From NCBI RefSeq assembly GCF_011764545.1, contig NZ_AP022870.1, positions 5,564,001-5,628,000 on the forward strand: DNA of 64,000 nucleotides, written 5' to 3'. The notes under the pieces were generated by a model, which was not told the DNA's origin, searched no databases, and saw only the letters and a program-made list of their open reading frames with translations. Shown here piece after piece: positions 33,101-41,977 of the stretch (its first letter is position 1; every line of letters begins with the position of its first letter). Both the position numbers and the translations under genes were made by a program. This DNA comes from Phytohabitans flavus. GTDB taxonomy: Bacteria; Actinomycetota; Actinomycetes; Mycobacteriales; Micromonosporaceae.

Positions 33101-34090
33101 GTGGGTGATCTCCGGGTGCTCTTCATCGGCGGTAGCGGCATCATCAGCTCCGCCTCGTCTCGCCTCGCCGTCGCGAGCGGCATCGACCTGTACATCCTCA
33201 ATCGCGGGACCACGATCCACCGCCCGCTGCCGCCGGAGGCGACGCTGCTCCGCGCGGACGTGCGCGACCCCGACTCGATGGCCGCCGCGCTGGGTGACCT
33301 CGACTTCGACGCGGTGGTCAACTGGGTGGCGTTCACGCCCGAGCACATCAGGACCGACCTGACCGCGTTCGCCGGCCGCACGAAGCAGTACGTCTTCATC
33401 AGCTCGGCCTCCGCCTACCAGACCCCGCCGGCCCGGCTGCCGGTCGTGGAGTCGACGCCGCTGCGCAACCCGTTCTGGCAGTACTCCCGCGACAAGATCG
33501 CGTGCGAAGACCTGCTGGTCGCCGCGTACCGGGACACCGGATTCCCGGCCACGATCGTGCGCCCCTCGCACACGTACGACCGCACGCTCATCCCGTTCGA
33601 CGGCGGGTGGACGGTCGTCGAGCGGATGCGGCAGGGCAAGCCGATCGTCGTGCACGGCGACGGCACCTCGCTGTGGACGCTCACCCATCACGAGGACTTC
33701 GCGCGCGGGTTCGTGCCGCTGCTCGGCCACCCTCGGGCGATCGGCGAGGCGGTGCACATCACCTCGGACGACGTCCTGACGTGGGACCAGATCGCCCATG
33801 AGCTGGCCTCGGCGGCCGGCGTGCAGCCGCGGATCGTGCACGTGCCCTCCGACGCCATCGCGGCGGAGGACCCGGAGTGGGGCGCGGGCCTGCTCGGCGA
33901 CAAGTCGCACTCGATGGTCTTCGACAATGCCAAGCTCCGCGCGCTGGTGCCGGGCTTCGTGGCGACGATCCCGTTCCATCAGGGCGCCCGCGAGATCGTG
34001 GCCTGGCACGACGAGGACCCGGCCCGCCGCCGGGTCGACCCCCGCTTCGACGCGGCCATGGACAAGCTCGTCGCCGCGTACTCCAGGTGA
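33101..34090 (+). CDS. NAD-dependent epimerase/dehydratase (extended SDR)
   Basis: 329 residues from GTG 33101, 6 nt behind TAAGGT (33089-33094), so likely leaderless. The nucleotide site is a variant FIGGSGIISSASSRLAVASG near the N-terminus. The extended-SDR core has YVFISSASAY, a FWQYSRDKIACEDLL segment with the YxxxK-type Tyr-Lys, and FPATIVRPSHTYDR. Likely acts on a nucleotide sugar or related substrate. It overlaps the amidase by 4 nt (GTGA). Confidence 0.85.
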   Translation: MGDLRVLFIGGSGIISSASSRLAVASGIDLYILNRGTTIHRPLPPEATLLRADVRDPDSMAAALGDLDFDAVVNWVAFTPEHIRTDLTAFAGRTKQYVFISSASAYQTPPARLPVVESTPLRNPFWQYSRDKIACEDLLVAAYRDTGFPATIVRPSHTYDRTLIPFDGGWTVVERMRQGKPIVVHGDGTSLWTLTHHEDFARGFVPLLGHPRAIGEAVHITSDDVLTWDQIAHELASAAGVQPRIVHVPSDAIAAEDPEWGAGLLGDKSHSMVFDNAKLRALVPGFVATIPFHQGAREIVAWHDEDPARRRVDPRFDAAMDKLVAAYSR

Positions 34091-35501
34091 ACCTGTGGGA
34101 GTACGCGAGCCTCGACGCGGTCGGCCTGCGCGACCTGATCCGGTCCGGCGAGGTGACCGCCGCCGAGGTCGAGGAGGTGGCCCGCGAAGCCCTGGAGGTC
34201 GCCAACGCCGAGCTCAACGCACTGACCCTCCCGCTCTTCACGCCAGCGCTGGAGCATGACGCGGACGGCCCGCTCGCCGGCGTGCCGTTCCTCGTCAAGG
34301 ACAGTGGGCCGTTCGCCCGGGGTGTGCCGTTCACGCTGGGCAGCCGGAGCATCCGCGGCGCCACCGCGATGGTCGACCACGACCTGATGACCCGCTTCCG
34401 CGCCGCCGGGCTTGTCACGCTCGGCCAGACCACCGCGCCTGAGCTGGGACTCAGCTACGCCACCGAGTCACGGCTGCACGGCGCCACCCGAAACCCCTGG
34501 GATCTCGCACGCGGCGCCGGCGGGTCGAGCGGCGGGTCGGCCGCGCTGGTGGCGGCCGGGGCGGTGCCGCTGGCCCACGGCAACGACGGCGGCGGCTCGA
34601 TCCGGATCCCGGCCGCCTGCTGCGGCCTTGTCGGACTCAAGCCCAGCCGCGGCCGTACCCCTCCGGCCCGGCCGCCGGCGAGGTCGGCTTCGGGCTGATC
34701 GTGGAATTCGGACTGGCCCGTACCGTGCGGGACGCCGCCCACCTGCTCGACGCGGTAAGCGCACCGGCGGTCGCCGACAAATACTTCGCGCCGCCGCCGG
34801 CCGGCCCGTACGCCGAGGAGGTCGGTGCCGCCCCGGGCCGCCTGCGGGTCGCGATGACCACGGCCGCCTGGTCCGGCGTACCCGTGGACCCGCAGGTCGC
34901 GGGCGTCGCCGAGACCGCCGGCAAGGTGCTGGAGCTGCTCGGCCACGAGGTCACCGAGGCGAGCCCGGCCATCGACGCGGAGGCGGTGGTCGAGGCCGCG
35001 ATGCTCGGCCTGTACGGCACCGGCGGCGCCATGCTGCGCGCACCCCGCCGCCCCGATCCCGCGCTGATGGAGGCGTTGTCCCGGCGGGTGCTGGCCGAGA
35101 CCGAGGCGGCGACCGCGCTGGACCTGCTGGCCGCGGTCGACGCCCAGCACCGGGTCACCCGCCCGGTCGGCCTCTTCCTCAACCGGTACGACCTGCTGCT
35201 CACGCCGACGCTCGGGCAGCTTCCGGCACCGCATGGCACGCTCGACTACGACGACCCGGACCACACGGCGCGCTCGTGGCTGCGGCGCATCTTCGAGTAC
35301 GGCCCGTTCACCGCCGCCTTCAACATCTCCGGCCACCCGGCGATCAGCCTGCCGATCGGCCAGAGCCGGGAGGGCCTGCCGATCGGTGTGCAGCTCGTGG
35401 CCGGATACGGCCGGGAGGACCTGCTCATCCGCGTCGCCGCCCAGCTCGAGGAGACGGTCCCCTGGCACACCCGCCTGCCGCCCTTCCACGTCGCACGCTG
35501 A
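34087..35501 (+). CDS. Amidase-signature family amidase, frameshifted as read
   Basis: GTG 34087 overlaps the previous stop codon. The first frame carries the amidase signature: FLVKDSG with the catalytic Lys, RGAGGSSGGSAALVAAG with the Ser-cisSer pair, and HGNDGGGSIRIPAACCGLVG. It then stops at 34698, while the rest of the fold (LARTVRDAAHLLDAV ... FTAAFNISGHPAISLPIG) continues in another frame to 35501. Adding one C to CCCC at 34658-34661 restores RTPSGPAAGEVGFG and gives about 471 residues, the normal amidase length. It hydrolyses a carboxamide to acid and ammonia; substrate unknown. Confidence 0.83.
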
Positions 35502-35551
35502 GGCGGCGATCCCGCCTGCCGCATTTCCACGTCGCGCGCTGAGGCGGCGAG
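35470..35551 (+). repeat. Two 41-bp tandem copies across the amidase stop codon
   Basis: CCCGCCTGCCGC ... TTCCACGTCGCRCGCTGAGG CGGCGA occurs at 35470-35510 and again at 35511-35551 with only a few differences. Each copy encodes FHVAR-stop in its own frame, so the duplication repeats the end of the gene behind it without changing the protein. Confidence 0.85.
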
Positions 35552-35618
35552 GTCGAAAACGGTGGGCCAGCTTCTACGTCCCAGGTGAGAGCACATCCCA
35601 ATACACCTGGAGGACGAC

Positions 35619-36446
35619 ATGAACACCCTGCTCACCGGACTCGCGATGGGTGAGTCGCCGCGCTGGCACGACGGGCGGCTGTGGCTGTCCGACATGGGAG
35701 CCAGCGAGGTGGTTCGCGCGGACCTCGACGGCAAGAGCGAGATCGTCGCGACAGTACCGGGAATGCCAATGGGGCTCGGCTGGCTCCCCGACGGGCGCTT
35801 CCTCGTCGTCTCGTCGCAGGACGGCAAGCTGCTGCGCCAGGAGCCGGACGGGTCGATGGTGACCCACGCCGACCTGTCGCCGCTGTCCCGGTTCCCGTGG
35901 AGCGACATGGTCGTCGACGGGCGCGGCAACGCGTACATCGGCAACATCGGCTTCGACTTCGGCGAGGGAGAGCCGGCGCCGGGGACCCTCGCGCTTGTCA
36001 CACCGGACGGGGTCGTACGGGAGGTGGCCGGCGACTTCGAGTTTCCGAACGGGCTGGCCGTAACGCCGGACAACGGCACGCTGATCGTCGCCGAGTCGTA
36101 CGGCAACCGGCTCACCGCGTTCGACATCCTGCCCGACGGCGGGCTCGCCAACCGGCGGGTCTGGGCCGACCTGCCGGATGGCTTCCCGGACGGCATCTGC
36201 CTCGACGCGGACGGTGCGGTCTGGTATGCGGACGTGCCCGGCCAGCGCTGCGTACGGGTGCGCGAAGGCGGCGAGGTGCTCCAGACGGTGGGCTTCGACC
36301 AGGGCGCCTTCGCCTGCGTCCTCGGCGGGCCGGAAGGCACCACGCTCTTTGTCACCACCGCGCCGTGGCCGCCGGCGCAGGACGGTTCGCGCTCCGGACG
36401 CGTGGTCACGGTGGAGGCGCCGGCGCGGGCTGTCGGATACCCGTAA
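35619..36446 (+). CDS. SMP-30/gluconolactonase family lactonase
   Basis: 275 residues, ATG 35619 with GGAGG six nt upstream. Six-bladed propeller repeats are visible: GESPRWHDGRLWLSDMGASE (first metal-ligand Glu), MPMGLGWLPDGRFLVVSSQD, FEFPNGLAVTPDNGTLIVAE (Asn ligand) and FPDGICLDADGAVWYADVPG (Asp ligand). This family hydrolyses sugar lactones or other esters with a divalent metal. In this setting a sugar-acid lactone from dehydrogenase action is plausible. Confidence 0.9.
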   Translation: MNTLLTGLAMGESPRWHDGRLWLSDMGASEVVRADLDGKSEIVATVPGMPMGLGWLPDGRFLVVSSQDGKLLRQEPDGSMVTHADLSPLSRFPWSDMVVDGRGNAYIGNIGFDFGEGEPAPGTLALVTPDGVVREVAGDFEFPNGLAVTPDNGTLIVAESYGNRLTAFDILPDGGLANRRVWADLPDGFPDGICLDADGAVWYADVPGQRCVRVREGGEVLQTVGFDQGAFACVLGGPEGTTLFVTTAPWPPAQDGSRSGRVVTVEAPARAVGYP

Positions 36447-36516
36447 GTCGCGTCACACGCATCCTCACACGGTGCCACGGTCTCCTGGGGTCGAGAGATC
36501 ACGCAAGGAGGGGACC

Positions 36517-37332
36517 GTGACGGGCACAATCGACTTCGAGACGATCAAGAAGAACCAACGGGCCGGTTGGGAGACCGGTGACTATCCGCGGGTCGGCAAC
36601 ACCCTACAGATCATCGCCGAGCTGCTGGTGGAGGCGGCCGACGTCCGGGCCGGCCAGACGGTGCTGGACGTCGCCTGCGGCCAGGGGAACGCGGCGATGG
36701 CCGCCGCCCGCCGCTTCGCCGAGGCGACCGGCGTCGACTACGCGACCAACCTGCTGGAGCAGGGGCGGGACCGGGCGGCGGCCGAGCACCTGGACGTGAC
36801 GTTCCAGGAGGGTGACGCCGAGGCGCTGCCGGTGCCGGACCAGGCGTTCGACCTGGTGGTGAGCACGGTCGGCGTGATGTTCGCGCCAAACCACCAGCGG
36901 GCGGCCGACGAGCTGGTCCGGGTCACCAAGCCAGGCGGCAGGATCGCGCTGGCCTGCTGGACGCCGACCGGCATGATCGGCGACCTCTTCAAGACCGTCG
37001 GGAAGTGGGCACCGCCGCCGGCCGGCGTCCGCCCGCCCACGCTGTGGGGTACCAGCGAGCACCTGGCCAGCCTCTTCGGCGACCGGGTGGAGTGGACCGC
37101 GCTCACCGGCCGGACGTACACCTTCCGGTACCACTCCCCCGCGCACTTCTCGGAGTGGTTCCGGCAGTTCTACGGCCCGATCACGCGGCTGGCCGGAACG
37201 CTGTCGGACGAGGACCGGGAGCGCTTCGCGATCGACCTCGCCGAGGTGGCGGTCCGCTTCAACCGGGCCAGCGATGGCACGGTAGCGGCGCCCGCCGATT
37301 ACCTCGAGTCCGTCGGCGTGGTGCGCGGATAA
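36517..37332 (+). CDS. SAM-dependent class I methyltransferase
   Basis: 271 residues from GTG 36517 with AAGGAGG upstream. Motif I is VLDVACGQGNAAMAAARRF at about 51-69, GVDYATNLL the second strand, FQEGDAEALPVPDQAFDLVV the motif II/III region, and LVRVTKPGGRIALACW motif post-III, a UbiE/Methyltransf_11-type enzyme. Substrate unknown. It stands alone between the lactonase and the BTAD regulator. Confidence 0.87.
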   Translation: MTGTIDFETIKKNQRAGWETGDYPRVGNTLQIIAELLVEAADVRAGQTVLDVACGQGNAAMAAARRFAEATGVDYATNLLEQGRDRAAAEHLDVTFQEGDAEALPVPDQAFDLVVSTVGVMFAPNHQRAADELVRVTKPGGRIALACWTPTGMIGDLFKTVGKWAPPPAGVRPPTLWGTSEHLASLFGDRVEWTALTGRTYTFRYHSPAHFSEWFRQFYGPITRLAGTLSDEDRERFAIDLAEVAVRFNRASDGTVAAPADYLESVGVVRG

Positions 37333-37339
37333 TCCGGCC

Positions 37340-39129
37340 GTGTACACAGTCAGGTTGCTCGGACCGCCAGCCATCGAGCTGGACGGCCAGCCCACGCGCT
37401 CGCCACGTGGCCGGAAGGCGTGGGCCCTCCTGAGCTACCTGCTGCTCGCCGAGCGGCCGCCCAGCCGGCGGCACGTGGCCGAGCTGCTCTTCGCCGACGC
37501 CGACGACCCGCTGGGTGCGCTGCGCTGGACACTCGCCGAGCTGCGCCGGGTGCTGGGGGCACGGTCACGTTCGTCGGTGACCCGGTGACCACCGCCGTGG
37601 GGGACGGGATCGCGGTGGACGTACACGGGCTGGCGGATCCGGACGGCGACCCGGCTCCGCTGCTCGCCCTCGACGGCGAGCTGCTCGAAGGGGTGAGCCT
37701 GCCGGCCTGCCTGGAGTTCGAGTCGTGGCTGCTCGTGGCGCGGCACCGGGTGTCGGCGACGCTGGAGGCACGGCTGCGGCAGACGGCGGTCGCGCTGCTG
37801 GCGAGCGGGGCGGCGAGCGAGGCGGTCGGGTATGCGGCCCGCGCCGTCGCCCGCAACCCGCTCGAAGAGGGCAATCACGAGCTGCTGGTACGCAGCCTCG
37901 CGGTGGCCGGCGACCGGGCGGCGGCGCTGCGGCAGATCGCGGTCGGGGAGGACCTGCTGCGGCGCGAGCTGGGACACGAGGCGTCGGCGGCGCTTCGCGA
38001 GGCCGCCAACGTGGGGCCCGAGTCGGCGATGGTGACCCCGCTCAGCGGGCGGGCCGCCGCACTCAGCCAGATGGAGGCCGGCCGGGCCGCGATCGCCGCC
38101 GGTGCCGTCGACGCGGGGCTCCAGTGCCTGCGCCGCGCGGTCACGGAGGCATCGCGGGCCGGCGACGGCGCGGTACAAGGGCGGGCGCTCTGTGCGCTCG
38201 GGGGTGCCCTTGTACACGCGGTACGGGGGCGGGACAACGAGGGGGCAGTTGTCCTGGAGGAGGCGATCCATCTGGCCGGCCGGGCCGGTGACCGGGCCAC
38301 GGCGGTCACCGCGCACCGGCTGCTCGGCTTCGTCGAGGTGCAGGCCGGCCGGCGGGGTACAGCCGAGGCGTGGCTGGCCAAGGCCGTCGCGCTGGCGGAG
38401 ACCGACGCCGAGCTGGCCGCGATCCTCGGCGTACGGGGGATGAACGCCTCGGACGGCGCCGACTACCCCACCGCCTTGGCCGCTCTCGACGAGTCGGTGG
38501 AGCGGGCGGCGAGCGGCGGCGACGCGCGGCAGCAGGCGTGGTCGCTGTCCATCCTGGCCCGCGCCCACCTGCTCCGCGGCGAGCGCAGCCAGGCCACCGC
38601 GGCGCTCGACATGTCGCTGGCGCTGGTCCAGGAGCAGCGGTGGATGGCGTTCCTGCCTTGGCCGCAGACCCTGCGCGCGGAGCTCGAGCTGTCCGCCGGC
38701 GACACTGATACCGCCGCCGACACCCTGGAACGGGCCTGGACGCTCGCACTCCAGGTCGAGGACCCGTGCTGGGAGGGCATGGCCGCGCGCGGCATCGGCC
38801 GGCTGCATGCCATGCGGGGCGACCGCGCCGGCGCCGAACGGTGGCTGGGCGAGGCGCGGCGGCGCTGCTCGGGGATGCCGGACCGCTACCAGTGGGTACA
38901 CGGGTACGTGCTGGACGGCGCCGCGACCACTGCCATCGAGCACGGCGACCGCGAGTGGGCCGAGGCGCTGGTCGGCTCGCTGGCGTCGCTGGCCGCGCGG
39001 TGCGAGCTGCGCGAGCTGGTGGTCCGGGCGCACCTGCACAGGTACCGCCTCGGCGACGCCTCCGCCCTCGGCGCCGCCCGCCTGCTCGCCTCCGGCATCG
39101 ACAACCCCGCGCTCGCCGCGATGCTGTAG
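37340..39129 (+). CDS. SARP/BTAD-type regulator with TPR domain, frameshifted as read
   Basis: GTG 37340 lies 6 nt behind GATAAT and is probably leaderless. The first frame gives a winged helix: VRLLGPPAIELDGQPTRSPR, RKAWALLSYLLLAERPPSRR, VAELLFADADDPLGALRWTL. It ends at 37588, while the BTAD domain (SLPACLEFESWLLVARHRVS, AARAVARNPLEEGNHELLVR) and a TPR-like array run on in another frame to 39129. One extra G in GGGGG at 37555-37559 restores LRRVLGGTVTFVGDP and gives about 596 residues. Such proteins are transcriptional activators; no target is evident. A MITE-like element begins directly after its stop. Confidence 0.83.
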
Positions 39130-39297
39130 CTAGGGCCTGTTTCAAAATCCTTGCCGGGCTGCGCCGGGCCCAGACGACGACCGGCGGCGCCGGGCGTAAG
39201 GCCGCATACAACACCGGTATGCGACCTTGCGCCCGACTTGCCGGATCGCCGCCTGGATCCCGGCTCGCCTCGACAATCCTTTTGAAACAGGCCCTAG
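39130..39297. mobile_element. MITE-like 168-bp element with 18-bp perfect terminal inverted repeats
   Basis: CTAGGGCCTGTTTCAAAA at 39130-39147 is the exact reverse complement of 39280-39297. Inside is a further imperfect dyad (GCGTAAGGCCGCATAC / GTATGCGACCTTGCGC), so most of the element can fold back. There is no coding capacity. The outer CTAG could be a target duplication or part of the repeat; ends of this kind are known from IS5-group elements of actinomycetes, a comparison from memory. It is inserted between the BTAD gene's stop codon and the next promoter. Confidence 0.78.
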
Positions 39298-39307
39298 ATT
39301 CGCGGGT

Positions 39308-39994
39308 ATGCGTGAGCCGCTTACCGTCGCCGCCGCACAGCCGCACATCGTCTCGCACGACCTCGCCGCCAACGTGGCCACGCACGCCGCCGTGGTCCGG
39401 GCCGCGGGCACGCGCGTGGTGGTCTTTCCCGAGCTGTCCCTCACCGGGTACGAGCTTGAAGCCTCCACTGTGGACATCGACGACCCGCGGCTCGCCCCGC
39501 TTGTCGAGGCGTGCGCTTCGTCCGGGGCCTTGGCGCTGGTAGGGGCGCCGGTCGACGGCCCGCACATCGCCATGCTGGCCGTGGGCGGTCGCGGCGTCTC
39601 GGTGGCCTATCGCAAGGTCAACCTCGGCGGCCAGGAGCCGGCCCACTTCAGGCCCGGTGACAAGCCAGCCGTGATCGAGGTCGACGGCTGGCGCCTGGGG
39701 CTGGCGATCTGCAAGGACACGGGCGTGCCTCGGCACGCGGCGGATACGGCCGCGCTGGGCATCGACGCGTACGTGGCCGGCGTCGCCGAGGACCGCCCGG
39801 ACGTGCTGGCGGAGCGTGCCCACCGCACGGCCACCACGCACGGGGTGTGGGTGGTGGTGGCCAGCTTCGCCGGCCCGACCGGGGGCGGCTTCGACACGAC
39901 GGCGGGCCGGTCCAGCATCGTCAACCCGGCCGGCGAGGTGGTCGCCCGGGCCGGCGCCGAGCCAGGCGACCTGGTACGCGCAACGCTCAGCTAG
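39308..39994 (+). CDS. Carbon-nitrogen hydrolase (nitrilase superfamily)
   Basis: 228 residues from ATG 39308. The catalytic Glu-Lys-Cys triad is in FPELSLTGYELE, AYRKVNLGGQE and LAICKDTGVPR. It hydrolyses an amide or nitrile through a Cys thioester. A TAGATT -10 box ends 7 nt upstream, formed by the last bases of the MITE plus adjacent DNA, and no ribosome site is present, so the gene is probably leaderless and transcribed from the element's edge. Confidence 0.88.
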   Translation: MREPLTVAAAQPHIVSHDLAANVATHAAVVRAAGTRVVVFPELSLTGYELEASTVDIDDPRLAPLVEACASSGALALVGAPVDGPHIAMLAVGGRGVSVAYRKVNLGGQEPAHFRPGDKPAVIEVDGWRLGLAICKDTGVPRHAADTAALGIDAYVAGVAEDRPDVLAERAHRTATTHGVWVVVASFAGPTGGGFDTTAGRSSIVNPAGEVVARAGAEPGDLVRATLS

Positions 39995-40023
39995 CCGAGG
40001 TGCTCGGTTCGTAACATGACATG

Positions 40024-40052
40024 GTGCTACCAGCACATATATCTGTTAGCCT
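40024..40052 (+). promoter_or_regulatory. Operator dyad and -10 box of the 40059 operon
   Basis: GTGCT-ACC-AGCAC (40024-40036) is a perfect 5+5 dyad in the -35 region; TAGCCT (40047-40052) is the -10 box, 6 nt before the ATG, giving a leaderless mRNA. A repressor on the dyad would block polymerase. Confidence 0.45.
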
Positions 40053-40058
40053 CCGAAC

Positions 40059-40832
40059 ATGGTCCTGCAATCTCTCTCCCTCCAGCTCTACAGCGTCCGT
40101 CACGCTCTCGACGATGATCTCCCGGGCACACTCGCCCGCGTGGCCGAAATCGGCTACCAGCAGGTCGAGGCCTCGCACAAGCTCTACTCGCGCGGGCCGG
40201 AGCTGGCCCAGGCGGTGCGCGACAACGGGCTCGGCGTGCCGACCTACACGTCGCCCCTTGTCACCCTTCCCGGACGGGAGGTGCCGGACCCCCAGGCGGT
40301 GTTCGCGGGCGCCCGCGAGCTGGGCGCCACCGCGGTCATCGACACGTACATCCCGGAGGAGCACTGGACCTCCCGCGAGGACGTCGAGACGATCATCGAG
40401 GGGCTCAACACCGCGGCGGTCGCGGCGGCCGAGCACGGACTCCGGGTGGGCTACCACAACCACTGGTGGGAGCTGGAGCAGCGGTTCGACGGGCGTACCG
40501 CGCTGGAGGTCCTGGTCGACGGCCTGCGCCCCGAGGTCGTTATGGAGATCGACGCGTACTGGGTCGCGGTCGGCGGCGAGGACGTGCTCGCGCTGCTCGA
40601 CCGGCTCGGTGACCGGGTGCGCTTCCTGCACCTCAAGGACGGCCCGATCAGCCGAAACAACCTTGAGCAGCAGCCGGCCGGCAAGGGCAAGCTGCCGATC
40701 GAGGCGATCATCGCGGCCACGCCGCAGGTCGAGGCGGGCGCGGTCGAGTTCGACGAGTACGCCGGGGATATTTTCGAAGGGATCGCGGCGAGCTTCGAAT
40801 ACCTCCGCACCCGAACGGCGGCAACGGCATGA
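40059..40832 (+). CDS. Sugar phosphate isomerase/epimerase (AP-endonuclease-2 fold)
   Basis: 257 residues. The TIM-barrel pattern of the IolE/Xylose-isomerase-like family is clear: LSLQLYSVRHALDDDLPGTL, EIGYQQVEASH, GLRVGYHNHWWELEQ, VVMEIDAYWVAVGG, RFLHLKDGP. The His, Glu and Asp residues in those strands form the metal site. It isomerises or epimerises a keto sugar or sugar acid. It overlaps the Gfo/Idh/MocA gene by 4 nt (ATGA). Confidence 0.9.
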   Translation: MVLQSLSLQLYSVRHALDDDLPGTLARVAEIGYQQVEASHKLYSRGPELAQAVRDNGLGVPTYTSPLVTLPGREVPDPQAVFAGARELGATAVIDTYIPEEHWTSREDVETIIEGLNTAAVAAAEHGLRVGYHNHWWELEQRFDGRTALEVLVDGLRPEVVMEIDAYWVAVGGEDVLALLDRLGDRVRFLHLKDGPISRNNLEQQPAGKGKLPIEAIIAATPQVEAGAVEFDEYAGDIFEGIAASFEYLRTRTAATA

Positions 40833-41929
40833 GCGGACCTGTTGGCGTCGGCGTCATCGGCGCCGGACGGATCAGCGGGCAGTACCTCGACAACCTCACC
40901 AACTTCCCCGACCTCGAAGTGCGCGTCGTCGCCGACCTCTTCGAGGACCGGGCGGCCGAGCAGGCCAAGGCGTACGGCGTGGCCGAGTGGGGCCCACCCG
41001 AGCGCGCCATCGAGCACCCCGATCTCGACATCATCGTCAACCTGACCAACCCGGTCGCGCACGCCGAGGTCTCGCTCGCGGCCATGCGCGCGGGCAAGCA
41101 CGTGTGGTCGGAGAAGCCGTTCTCGCTCGACCGGGAGAGCGGCCGCCAGCTGCTGGAGACCGCGGCGCAGACCGGGCGGCGGATCGGCTGCGCGCCGGAT
41201 ACGTTCCTCGGCGCTGGCCTCCAGACCGCGCGGCGGATCATCGACCGGGGCGACATCGGGCAGCCGCTGACCGGGCTCACGCTCTTCGAGGTGCCGGGGC
41301 CGGTGGACGACCACCCCAACCTCGAGGTGCTGCTGTCGCGCGGCGCCGGCCCGCTCTGGGACATGGGGCCGTACTACCTGACCGCGCTCACCCAGTCGCT
41401 CGGCTCGTTCCGCTCGGTGGTGGGCCTGGGTCGCACGTCGCGGCCGAAGCGGGTGCTCCAGGTCGGCCCCAAAGCCGGCCAGGAGATCACCGCGGCCGTG
41501 CCGACGCACGTGACGTTCCTCGCCGAGTTCGTCGAGGGCGGCGCGTCGACAAGCGTGCTGAGCTGGGACTCACCGCACCGCCGCGTGGGGCACGTGGAGA
41601 TCGTCGGCACCGAGGGCACGCTGACCATCCCGGACCCCAACCACTTCGACGGCGACCTGCTGATCCGGCGCAAGAGCGACGACAAGCCCATGGTCGTGCC
41701 GGCCACCGGTCCGGTCGCCGGGCGCGGGCTGGGCACGCTCGACATCGCCCGCTCGGTCAAGGCCGGGGTGCCGCACCGGGCCTCGGGCGAGCTCGCGTAC
41801 CACGTCCTCGACACCATGGCCTCGATCGCCGAGTCGATCGAGCGCGGCGGCCCGGTCGCGGTCCAGAGCCGCGCCCCGAAGGCCGACCCGATCCCCGAGG
41901 ACTACGACCCATACGCCCGCACCCTCTGA
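40829..41929 (+). CDS. Gfo/Idh/MocA family oxidoreductase
   Basis: 366 residues, ATGA overlap with the isomerase. The N-terminal Rossmann domain reads VGVGVIGAGRISGQYLDNLT and the family motif GKHVWSEKPFSLDRESG carries the catalytic Lys in the EKP triplet. The C-terminal alpha/beta domain has GPLWDMGPYYLTAL. These enzymes oxidise or reduce a sugar hydroxyl/keto group with NAD(P), and pairing with a TIM-barrel isomerase is the usual arrangement for inositol- or keto-sugar conversion. Repeat R7 starts 7 nt after the stop. Confidence 0.92.
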   Translation: MSGPVGVGVIGAGRISGQYLDNLTNFPDLEVRVVADLFEDRAAEQAKAYGVAEWGPPERAIEHPDLDIIVNLTNPVAHAEVSLAAMRAGKHVWSEKPFSLDRESGRQLLETAAQTGRRIGCAPDTFLGAGLQTARRIIDRGDIGQPLTGLTLFEVPGPVDDHPNLEVLLSRGAGPLWDMGPYYLTALTQSLGSFRSVVGLGRTSRPKRVLQVGPKAGQEITAAVPTHVTFLAEFVEGGASTSVLSWDSPHRRVGHVEIVGTEGTLTIPDPNHFDGDLLIRRKSDDKPMVVPATGPVAGRGLGTLDIARSVKAGVPHRASGELAYHVLDTMASIAESIERGGPVAVQSRAPKADPIPEDYDPYARTL

Positions 41930-41936
41930 AATCTTC

Positions 41937-41969
41937 AGAGACTTGAGCTACCGCGACGTCCGCGGTGGT
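41937..41969 (+). repeat. Structured dispersed repeat, truncated copy R7
   Basis: AGAGACTTGAGCTACCGCGA and CGTCCGCGGTGGT match the first 33 bases of the consensus; the match ends as the convergent gene begins. It lies 7 nt behind the Gfo/Idh/MocA stop codon in the same orientation and faces R8 across the sigma-factor cassette. Confidence 0.75.
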
Positions 41970-41977
41970 GGCTGGAC

